From the NCBI GenBank assembly GCA_002313895.1, contig DCAW01000017.1, forward strand, positions 1,625 to 7,698: a stretch of 6,074 nt of DNA, in the 5' to 3' direction. The translations under genes were made by a program, and so were the position numbers. Under the pieces are notes generated by a model. That model had not been told where the DNA came from and searched no databases. It saw only the letters and a list, made by a program, of their open reading frames with translations. The stretch comes from Dehalococcoidia bacterium UBA1123 (GTDB taxonomy: Bacteria > Chloroflexota > Dehalococcoidia > Lucifugimonadales > UBA1123). Of the stretch, positions 1 through 5,522 are shown piece by piece (the stretch's first letter is position 1; the number at the start of each line of letters is the position of its first letter).

Positions 1-1125
1 GGAGTCGCCGTTAATGACCGGTACTTTCCGAATGAACACCTGGTCACCGCGTATGACAAAGCTCAGAACATCGCCCAGTTGATGGATAGACTTGGTTTCG
101 ACACTTTCTGGATGGCCGAGCATCACTTTCAGCCGGAGGGCTACGAGTGCATACCCAACATCCTGATGATGGCGGTGCATCTGGCCCATGTCACCGAAAA
201 CATCAAGATCGGTTGCGGATTCAACATCGCTCCCATGTGGCATCCGTTGAGGCTGGCTGAGGACTTCGCAACAGCCGACATCCTCACCCAGGGCCGAACA
301 GTGTTTGGAGTTGGTCGAGGCTACCATACCCGCGAAGTTGAGAGCTTCGCCTCTCCCCTTCTCGACCAGGCCGCTAACCGAGACCTTTTCGAGGAGCAGG
401 TGGACGTCATATTCAAAGCGTTCAACAACGAGTCCTTTTCTCACCACGGCAAGAATTACGACATCCCTCCCGACGTGCCTTACAGGGGCTACGATCTCAA
501 GGAGATTACGCTAGTTCCCCGCCCGGTCAATCTTCCAGTTGAGTGCTGGCAGCCTATTCAGGGCGGGACGCCTCGCGCGCTGGATTTCATGGCGAAACAC
601 GACATCAAGGGCGTCATAGGCGGAGGCGTAGCCGAAGGCGGAGCAATGGACGATGTCGTAAATGCATTCAGGGACGCCCGAAATCGGGCTGGTCGCGAGT
701 CAGAGCTAGGCGAGGGACTGAGCTTCGGATTCCACTTCTACCTCGACGATTCCCAACAACACGCCATTCAAACCGCAGGGAAATTCTACGAAGAAAACCT
801 GAAAATGTTCGGTCCCCTGAGGCTGGTCCGAGCGCTTTCAGATGAGCAGATCGACATCATGTCCGACCCATCGAAGGCGCCCACGGCTGACCTCCCAAGA
901 ATCGAAGGGGCGGTCGAAGCCGGTGGATTCCTGGCCGGGCCGCCCGATTTGGTGGTTGAACAACTGAAAAAACTTGAAGAGCGATATCCGGCCTTGGATA
1001 GAGTTAGCGTCAGCCATCCGGTCGGCACACCATGGGCGATCATCCAAGAGCAGCTTCAAAGATTCGCTGAAGAAGTCATGCCCGCGTTCAAGGGCAAAGT
1101 TGAAGCAACTGTGCCGGCAGATTAG
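1..1125 (+). CDS. Luciferase-like (LLM class) flavin-dependent monooxygenase, 5' end missing
   Basis: The reading frame is open from the first base, so the start lies upstream; 374 residues are visible. Probably only a few tens of N-terminal residues are missing, since the first beta strand of the TIM barrel is not seen. The AEHHF motif at visible residues 39-43 matches the His-His region of the bacterial luciferase alpha-type branch. The segment at about 98-115 (GRTVFGVGRGYHTREVESF) is the family's typical 'GR..fGvG.G' flavin/phosphate-binding stretch. Family members use reduced FMN or F420 to oxidise organic substrates with O2, in the cytoplasm. The substrate cannot be read from sequence. 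The in-frame TTG (79) and ATG (82) are unlikely starts because family-like sequence continues upstream of them. The next gene begins 44 bases downstream on the same strand, suggesting co-transcription. The class is well supported; the cofactor (FMN or F420) is undecided. Confidence 0.9.
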   Translation, partial: GVAVNDRYFPNEHLVTAYDKAQNIAQLMDRLGFDTFWMAEHHFQPEGYECIPNILMMAVHLAHVTENIKIGCGFNIAPMWHPLRLAEDFATADILTQGRTVFGVGRGYHTREVESFASPLLDQAANRDLFEEQVDVIFKAFNNESFSHHGKNYDIPPDVPYRGYDLKEITLVPRPVNLPVECWQPIQGGTPRALDFMAKHDIKGVIGGGVAEGGAMDDVVNAFRDARNRAGRESELGEGLSFGFHFYLDDSQQHAIQTAGKFYEENLKMFGPLRLVRALSDEQIDIMSDPSKAPTADLPRIEGAVEAGGFLAGPPDLVVEQLKKLEERYPALDRVSVSHPVGTPWAIIQEQLQRFAEEVMPAFKGKVEATVPAD

Positions 1126-1169
1126 AGACCATCACGCCAATCACGAATCGAGGGACACAGGAGCGCGTC

Positions 1170-1838
1170 ATGCCTGCGAAAAAAGGAACCGGGTTGCTGA
1201 TGGTCTGGGTAGAAGTTCCAGACGAAATCGAAGATGAGTTCAACAAATGGTACAACGAGGAACATATCGCCGAGCGTCTGGGCATACCAGGAGTTCTCAG
1301 CGCGGCCAGATATGAAGCCGTTTCGAGCGGCCCCAAGATGCTGGCATTCTACGAACTTGAAAGCTCCGCCATCATGGAGTCCACCGAGTACCTGAAGGTT
1401 CGCAACAACCCGTCAGACTGGACCAAACGCATGAACCCCGGCGATGTCGGCACCGTGTACATCCGCAACGTATACGAAATGATCCACCCCACCGATCTTA
1501 CAGATGAGATAAGCGCGAGCCCGATGGCACCGGCCCTCCAAATAGGCCGAATGGACATCCCGCCAGAGGTGGAGGGCGAGTGGAACGAGTGGTACAACAC
1601 CGTCTATGTCCCAAACTACGAAAAAGTCCCCGGAGTCATCAGAGGCCGTCGTTTCAAGGCGGTCGTGGGCGACCCCCAATACCTGACAGTGTACGAGTTC
1701 GAGCATGAGGGTGCTTCCCAGACCAAAGAGTGGCTCCGCCAGCAAACCATCGACCCTCGGAACGAAGCGATGCGCGACGCGATGCTCCACGTCCCTGGCT
1801 CACCGGGAATCTGGAAGAAAACCTTCGAGCTTTCATAG
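1170..1838 (+). CDS. Tandem dimeric alpha-beta barrel (ferredoxin-like) protein, function unknown
   Basis: A 222-residue soluble protein with no signal peptide or membrane segment. It starts at ATG 1170 behind a good AGGAG (1159-1163, 6-base spacing). It consists of two homologous halves: residues 17-64 align without gaps to 131-178 at a constant offset of 114, with 19 of 48 identities by my count. Shared landmarks are WYN (27-29 and 141-143), PGV (40-42 and 154-156), R-aromatic-x-A-V (47-51 and 161-165) and Y-E-hydrophobic-E (61-64 and 175-178). The pattern recalls EthD-like or similar small-barrel proteins that normally dimerise; here one chain could supply both halves. Repeat 1 has a His (H32, in WYNEEH) whose counterpart in repeat 2 is Tyr (Y146), so any His-based chemistry may survive in only one half. 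Its place behind a flavin monooxygenase suggests a role in the same pathway, for instance handling the product, but this is inference. Confidence 0.85.
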   Translation: MPAKKGTGLLMVWVEVPDEIEDEFNKWYNEEHIAERLGIPGVLSAARYEAVSSGPKMLAFYELESSAIMESTEYLKVRNNPSDWTKRMNPGDVGTVYIRNVYEMIHPTDLTDEISASPMAPALQIGRMDIPPEVEGEWNEWYNTVYVPNYEKVPGVIRGRRFKAVVGDPQYLTVYEFEHEGASQTKEWLRQQTIDPRNEAMRDAMLHVPGSPGIWKKTFELS

Positions 1839-1857
1839 GTCTGGACTTGACGTCCGA

Positions 1858-1898
1858 AAACTGAACAGGGGACACCGTCGGCGTCCCCTGTTCAGTTT
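1858..1898. terminator. Bidirectional hairpin terminator between convergent genes
   Basis: A perfect 16-bp inverted repeat: arm 1858-1873 pairs with 1883-1898 around a 9-base loop (1874-1882). Two further C-G pairs are possible inside the loop. The outer end of the stem is A-A-A on one side and T-T-T on the other, so each strand has a short U stretch overlapping the stem, as expected for a terminator serving both directions. It lies 19 bases after the stop of the plus-strand gene ending at 1838 and 35 bases beyond the stop of the minus-strand gene ending at 1934. The U tract is short, so efficiency is uncertain. Confidence 0.8.
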
Positions 1899-1933
1899 CT
1901 GGTGAACTAGATTACAGCGAGAATGTCGATCTT

Positions 1934-2881
1934 CTATACCTTAGCCAGTTTTTGGAAACTGCGAACCACATCCGGCGGCGTGTCAAAGTGGCTAATGCTG
2001 GTATGAGCAACCTCGCCAACGTAGATATTATCCTGTGAGTCAACGCACATCCCATGCGGGGCCACAAACTGCCCAACGTCCAATCCGTATCCGTTGCCTA
2101 GACGCTCCAACACATTGCCTCTGGTGTTCATGATTGTGATGCGAGGGCCGATGTTGGGCGTGTTGCGCTCCACCAACGCCCCCCACCCAAGCTCGCCGAC
2201 GTACACCCGTTGGTCGTCAGTGATGTAGATAGCACAAGGTCGGTGAAGGTGAGACCATTCTGTCTCGAAATTGCCATTGCGGTCGAATATCTGGACGCGG
2301 TGGTTCTCCCGATCGGCCACGTAAACATAGCCGTCGCGGTCTGTCGCGATGTTATGGACGATGTTGAACTCTCCAGGTCCCGTGCCAGGACCGCCCCACG
2401 ACATGATCGGTTCGCCATCTGCAGAGTACTTGTGAATCCTAGCATTGCCATAACCATCGGACACAAACATGTCTCCGTTATCGGGATCTGTGGCGACATG
2501 TGTGCATCTGTTAAAGGGCGCGCCGCTGTAAAGATCGGCTGCCTGTCCAGGCGAGCCGATGGTCATCAGAACCTCGCCATCCAGTGTGCACTGCCGCACT
2601 GTATGATCGCCATCGTCGGTGAGATACAGCGTTTCGTTCGGACCTGTGGACGCGCCATGCGGACGAACGAACACGTCCTCACCCCAGGACTTGATGAAGT
2701 TGCCGTCTTTGTCGAAAACGATCATCGGGTGAGGCCCTCGATTGAAGACATACACGTTGTCGTTTGCGTCAGTTATTACACCTGCGACCTCACGCCATTG
2801 GTAGCCATCGGGAATCGTCTCCCAATCCACGGCAACTTCATACTTAAACTCGCCACTGCCCAATTGTACTGCGGTGCCCAC
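1934..2881 (-). CDS. NHL-repeat six-bladed propeller, peptidyl-alpha-hydroxyglycine alpha-amidating lyase (PAL)-like
   Basis: A 315-residue protein built from NHL-type blades such as GYVYVADRENHRVQIFD (184-200). The GTG start at 2881 is supported by AGGAGG at 2887-2892, 5 bases away. PAL is the zinc lyase that cleaves peptidyl-alpha-hydroxyglycine to an amidated peptide plus glyoxylate. Compared from memory with rat PAL, the active-site positions are matched: R48 in VFNRG (rat R533), H75 in RPHG (H585), Y144 in FVSDGYGNARI (Y654), H176 in VHNIA (H690), R191 in ADREN (R706) and H276 in APHGM (H786). The three His would bind zinc. There is no signal peptide, transmembrane helix or fused copper monooxygenase (PHM) domain, so a cytoplasmic lyase acting on another hydroxylated N-acyl-glycine or hemiaminal-like substrate is as plausible as peptide amidation. 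It is transcribed divergently from the GYD-domain gene. The fold is near certain; the reaction is inferred. Confidence 0.87.
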   Translation of the reverse strand: MGTAVQLGSGEFKYEVAVDWETIPDGYQWREVAGVITDANDNVYVFNRGPHPMIVFDKDGNFIKSWGEDVFVRPHGASTGPNETLYLTDDGDHTVRQCTLDGEVLMTIGSPGQAADLYSGAPFNRCTHVATDPDNGDMFVSDGYGNARIHKYSADGEPIMSWGGPGTGPGEFNIVHNIATDRDGYVYVADRENHRVQIFDRNGNFETEWSHLHRPCAIYITDDQRVYVGELGWGALVERNTPNIGPRITIMNTRGNVLERLGNGYGLDVGQFVAPHGMCVDSQDNIYVGEVAHTSISHFDTPPDVVRSFQKLAKV

Positions 2882-2954
2882 ACTGCCCTCCTGTTTGGTA
2901 GCATTTCGTTGCGAATAGATATACGCTTGTCAGCGTTCGATAATAGGCGCCCGG

Positions 2955-2963
2955 ATTATATCA
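2955..2963 (-). promoter_or_regulatory. Extended -10 promoter element for the PAL-like gene
   Basis: Read on the minus strand this is TGATATAAT, a consensus TATAAT -10 box preceded by the TGn extension. No good -35 box is found 16-18 bases upstream, which is typical of extended -10 promoters. Transcription would begin near 2948, leaving a leader of about 67 bases before the GTG at 2881. This rests on motif match alone. Confidence 0.5.
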
Positions 2964-2985
2964 TTAAGACTCGTTGGCTAGAGTG

Positions 2986-2999
2986 AGATATCAATATCT
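2986..2999. repeat. 14-bp palindrome in the divergent promoter region, possible operator
   Basis: AGATAT, a 2-base spacer CA, then ATATCT: perfect 6-bp arms. It lies about 25 bases upstream of the minus-strand extended -10 box and directly abuts a TTGACG (2999-3004) that could be a plus-strand -35. That position suits a regulator controlling both divergent genes. The AGATAT half-site also occurs alone at 2917-2922. AT-rich palindromes of this length arise easily by chance, so the operator role is only a suggestion. Confidence 0.3.
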
Positions 3000-3028
3000 T
3001 GACGGAGCATCGAGTTGTCGCCTACGCT
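2999..3028 (+). promoter_or_regulatory. Weak candidate promoter for the GYD-domain gene
   Basis: TTGACG at 2999-3004 matches five of six bases of the -35 consensus. The best -10 at acceptable spacing is TACGCT (3023-3028, 18-base spacer), which matches only three of six. It is the best plus-strand sigma-70-like pair I could find in the spacer, and would give a leader of roughly 70 bases. Low confidence. Confidence 0.2.
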
Positions 3029-3104
3029 TATTCCACCGGGAGAGGCGCCCACTGGGACCACGTAGCTAAGAACTAAGCCCAATCATTCACGGGGAGGGCA
3101 CAAA

Positions 3105-3428
3105 ATGCCAAAATATCTTATATCTGCATCCTATTCCTCAGATGGAGTCAAGGGGCTGTTAGCCGAAGGTGGAACGAAGCGGAGAGAGACAATCCAGAAA
3201 TTGGTAACGGGCATGGGTGGGAAGATGGAGTCATTCTACTATGCATTCGGAAGCGACGATGCTTACGTTATTGTAGATCTTCCGGACCACGCCACTATGA
3301 CAGCCTTATCGCTTGGAGTCGCATCCTCTGGTTCCATCTCTAATGTGAACACGACTGTCCTCATCACGCCAGAAGAGGTTGACGAAGCTACTCAAAAAAC
3401 CGTTAACTATACTCCACCGGGAGCATAG
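3105..3428 (+). CDS. GYD-domain small protein
   Basis: A 107-residue protein starting at ATG 3105 behind a strong GGAGG (3093-3097, 7-base spacing). The N-terminal strand (PKYLISASYSSDGVKGL, residues 2-18), a helix containing KRRETIQKLVTGMGGKMESFYYAFG (25-49) and the strand DAYVIVDLPD (52-61) match the GYD domain family, small ferredoxin-like proteins of about 100 residues. The namesake Gly-Tyr-Asp stretch reads G-S-D-D-A-Y here. The family has no established biochemical activity; the fold suggests oligomerisation through beta sheets. No signal peptide or membrane segment. The gene and its upstream spacer look more AT-rich than the neighbouring genes, which could mean separate acquisition but is weak evidence. 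It is divergent from the PAL-like gene and lies 73 bases upstream of the MOSC gene on the same strand. Confidence 0.82.
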   Translation: MPKYLISASYSSDGVKGLLAEGGTKRRETIQKLVTGMGGKMESFYYAFGSDDAYVIVDLPDHATMTALSLGVASSGSISNVNTTVLITPEEVDEATQKTVNYTPPGA

Positions 3429-3501
3429 CTCTTAGGTTTCAAAAAGGGCGCCTACTCTGGACAAAGATAAACTTTTCAGTAGCTCAAACAGGAGACAAGA
3501 C

Positions 3502-3951
3502 ATGGTCGCAGAAATCATCTCGTTGCAAATATGCGTGGGACACCGCGAGCCGATGAACCCAGTGGATTCCGCCACGTTCATCGAAGGCTTTGGCATCGAA
3601 GGAGACCGTCACGCGGTCAAATCAGGCGCGCGAACCGTTCGCCAGGTCTTGCTGATGGATGAGGACACACTTGAAGGATTCGGTCTGGGCATCGGCCAGG
3701 TTCGAGAGAACGTAACGGTCAGAGGCATCGACCTGCACGAAGTTCCGGCAGGCCAGAGGCTGGCGCTCGGCGATGATGTGGTCGTCGAGATTACCCAGTT
3801 CTGCGCGCCCTGCGAACGAATGGAAGAGGTCCGGCCTGGCCTGCGCGAAGAACTCTTTGAACAGCGCGGCATGCTCGCGACAGTCATCTCTGGCGGCGCC
3901 GTCAATGTGGGAGACCAAGTTCAGGTCGTCGAGAGCGCTTCTGTCTCTTAG
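3502..3951 (+). CDS. Standalone MOSC-domain protein
   Basis: A 149-residue protein starting at ATG 3502 with AGGAG at 3490-3494 (7-base spacing). It consists of one MOSC domain, the beta-rich fold named after the C-terminal part of molybdenum cofactor sulfurases. Visible hallmarks are GIEGDRHA (31-38), the R-E-N-V-T-V-R-G-I-D-L strand (68-78), a conserved cysteine region QFCAPCERM (99-107, C101 and C104) and the C-terminal RGMLATVISGGAVNVGD (122-138). In the family a conserved Cys is thought to carry sulfur destined for the molybdenum cofactor or other metal-sulfur centres; small standalone versions also take part in detoxification or Moco-related chemistry. No molybdoenzyme or Moco gene is visible in the window, so the partner is unknown. 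It is possibly co-transcribed with the GYD gene upstream, as I see no clear terminator in the 73-base gap. The family call is firm, the role open. Confidence 0.88.
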   Translation: MVAEIISLQICVGHREPMNPVDSATFIEGFGIEGDRHAVKSGARTVRQVLLMDEDTLEGFGLGIGQVRENVTVRGIDLHEVPAGQRLALGDDVVVEITQFCAPCERMEEVRPGLREELFEQRGMLATVISGGAVNVGDQVQVVESASVS

Positions 3952-3987
3952 GTTCCCTAGGCGTTTTGGATCAACAATTTGATGCCT

Positions 3988-4002
3988 ACCCGATCCTCGG
4001 GT
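3988..4002 (+). repeat. Short perfect hairpin upstream of ftsY
   Basis: ACCCGA, loop TCC, TCGGGT: a 6-bp perfect stem in the 93-base gap between the MOSC stop and the preferred ftsY start. It has no following T tract, so it does not look like a standard terminator. It could be a leader structure or chance. If translation began at ATG 3982 the hairpin would be inside the coding region. Confidence 0.35.
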
Positions 4003-4044
4003 GAGTCCACGATTCTAACCCGAATAAGAGCACGTAACATAAAT

Positions 4045-5001
4045 ATGCTCCGATTTTTCAAAAGAGGCAAGCAGGAAGACAAGGAACGAACCGAAAAGGC
4101 GGTCGGACGCACCCGTCGCACATGGTTCGGGCGAATGACCCGCGTGTTCCAACGCAGTCAGATCGACGACGATATGTGGGACGAGTTGGAGGAATTGCTC
4201 ATATCGGCTGACGTCGGCGTCGAGACGACGATGAGCCTCCTCGACCGTCTCCGACAGCGCATCCTATCCGACGGAATCACTCAACCGTCAGACGCATTCG
4301 ACGCGCTGAAATCTGAGATGGTCGAAGCCCTTCGCATCGAAGGCGGTGACAAAACGATGGACGTCGATGAGCCACCTTTGGTCATATTGATGATCGGAGT
4401 CAACGGCGTAGGCAAAACCACAGCAATTGCGAGACTGGCGAACCTCTATAAACAAGAGGGCAAGTCCGTGTTGTTGGGAGCGGGCGACACGTTCCGTGCA
4501 GCCGCTATCGACCAGCTTCAGGTGTGGGGAGAGCGTCTCAATCTCGATGTTATTGCCCACAGACAGGGCGCCGACCCCGGCGCCGTGGCCTTTGACAGCG
4601 TTCAGGCCGCGCAATCTCGTGGTGCGGATGTTGTGATCGTGGACACCGCTGGACGGCTCCACACCCGCTCGAACCTCATGCAGGAGCTATCAAAGGTACG
4701 TAACGTAATCGCTCGACAGGGCGTCGCCCAATCCCTGCGGGTCATACTGGCAATGGATGCTACCACTGGTCAGAACGGCCTGATACAGGCTCGCACGTTC
4801 AAGGAAGCAATCAGATGCGATGGCGTGTTCCTCGCCAAATTGGACGGGACAGCAAAAGGCGGAGTGGTCCTGGCCATCACCAACGAGCTTCAACTGCCCG
4901 TCCTGTTCATAGGCACCGGCGAACAACCGGAGGATATCGCGGTGTTCGACCCAGAATCCTTCGTGGACGGGTTGTTCTCGACTACGGATTCCGAAGATTA
5001 G
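4045..5001 (+). CDS. ftsY: Signal recognition particle receptor FtsY
   Basis: This SRP-family GTPase docks ribosome-SRP complexes at the inner membrane and hands nascent membrane proteins to SecYEG. From ATG 4045 it is 318 residues. A short, charged N-terminus beginning MLRFFKRGK is followed by the helical N domain (about 30-95, with MWDELEELLISADVGVETT at 44-62) and the G domain. Motifs are the P-loop GVNGVGKTT (118-126), DTFRAAA (148-154), DTAGR (200-204), DATTGQN (238-244), AKLDGTAKGG (264-273, with Ala where E. coli has Thr) and the closing IGTGEQPEDIAVFD (289-302). All catalytic parts are present. The long acidic A domain of E. coli is absent, as in many bacteria. In-frame upstream starts at 3979 (TTG) and 3982 (ATG) would add 21-22 residues. 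I prefer 4045 because the protein then begins like typical FtsY, although its ribosome site is weak (only AAGAG about 14 bases upstream). Confidence 0.96.
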   Translation: MLRFFKRGKQEDKERTEKAVGRTRRTWFGRMTRVFQRSQIDDDMWDELEELLISADVGVETTMSLLDRLRQRILSDGITQPSDAFDALKSEMVEALRIEGGDKTMDVDEPPLVILMIGVNGVGKTTAIARLANLYKQEGKSVLLGAGDTFRAAAIDQLQVWGERLNLDVIAHRQGADPGAVAFDSVQAAQSRGADVVIVDTAGRLHTRSNLMQELSKVRNVIARQGVAQSLRVILAMDATTGQNGLIQARTFKEAIRCDGVFLAKLDGTAKGGVVLAITNELQLPVLFIGTGEQPEDIAVFDPESFVDGLFSTTDSED

Positions 5002-5447
5002 CTCCGAACGTTCACGCAGTCTTCTACCAGAACACCGGTCACGACCTCGACACGGTCGCCCCAGCCAGTAAGCTCAATCAGCCGTTCCAGGGTGTAGTCG
5101 CCGAAGCGCGACGCGCCTGAATCTGGACGGCCTCCCATTACCACAATGGGTGTGCGGGAGGTCAGGATCGCCCCACAGCACATGGGACACGGCTCGAAGG
5201 TCGTGTACATTACCGTCCCGGACAGATCGCCGGAACCGTGGGTCTTCGAGTAATTCTGGATCGCCACAGTCTCGGCGTGCGTGGTCGGATCCTGAGTGGT
5301 GTTCTCCAGGTTTCGGCCCTTGGCGACGATCTGTCCATCTCGAACGATCACAGAGCCTACGCCCTGATTGCCCTCGTTGGCCGATCTTCGGGCTTCCGCC
5401 AGAGCGGCCCTCATGAATTTTTCGTGTGTCTCAGCTTGGGAGGTCAT
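4998..5447 (-). CDS. Zinc-dependent nucleoside/cytidine-type deaminase
   Basis: A 149-residue protein of the cytidine/deoxycytidylate deaminase superfamily, which hydrolytically removes the amino group from a nucleobase or nucleoside. From ATG 5447 the zinc site is complete: H57-A-E59 (in PTTHAETVAI, with E59 the proton shuttle) and P-C87-P-M-C90 (in EPCPMCCGAIL). The N-terminal helix and GNQGVGSVIVRDGQIVAKGRN (about 26-46) are typical. The class includes tRNA-adenosine deaminase TadA, guanine deaminase and yeast-type cytosine deaminase. The sequence lacks the usual TadA 'evPVGAV' wording and has a TLYTT-like MYTTFEPC strand, so I do not call tadA. A longer form from GTG 5480 is possible but has no Shine-Dalgarno at proper spacing, whereas 5447 has GGAGA at 5457-5461. 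Its TAA stop overlaps the ftsY TAG. It is likely transcribed with the oxidoreductase gene upstream (75-base gap). Confidence 0.88.
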   Translation of the reverse strand: MTSQAETHEKFMRAALAEARRSANEGNQGVGSVIVRDGQIVAKGRNLENTTQDPTTHAETVAIQNYSKTHGSGDLSGTVMYTTFEPCPMCCGAILTSRTPIVVMGGRPDSGASRFGDYTLERLIELTGWGDRVEVVTGVLVEDCVNVRS

Positions 5448-5522
5448 TTCGGAAATTCTCCAACTGGCTTCTGACAGCACGGGAGGTAGGTCGGCCCTCT
5501 CCTGCTGAATCAGCCAAATTAA

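Noticed and set aside
305..845. Overlapping open frames within the left monooxygenase gene
   Set aside because: Arginine- and serine-rich translations in alternate frames, typical shadows of a GC-rich coding gene.
2210..2986. Long plus-strand open frame (258 codons) opposite the PAL-like gene
   Set aside because: It is antisense to the NHL propeller gene and its translation shows no recognisable domain, while the minus strand encodes a clear family with a strong ribosome site.
3032..3423. 11-bp direct repeat TCCACCGGGAG at 3032-3042 and 3413-3423 flanking the GYD gene, considered as insertion target repeats
   Set aside because: In 6 kb a few 11-bp matches are expected by chance, the second copy is inside coding sequence, and there are no transposase or terminal inverted repeats.
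4288..4662. Minus-strand open frame inside ftsY
   Set aside because: It lies within the P-loop and G-domain coding region of ftsY; a shadow frame with no domain or ribosome site.
5448..5480. Upstream GTG start at 5480 for the deaminase
   Set aside because: The nearest Shine-Dalgarno-like stretch (5495-5503, minus strand) is 14 or more bases away, and the extra 11 residues lack family similarity; ATG 5447 has GGAGA at suitable spacing.
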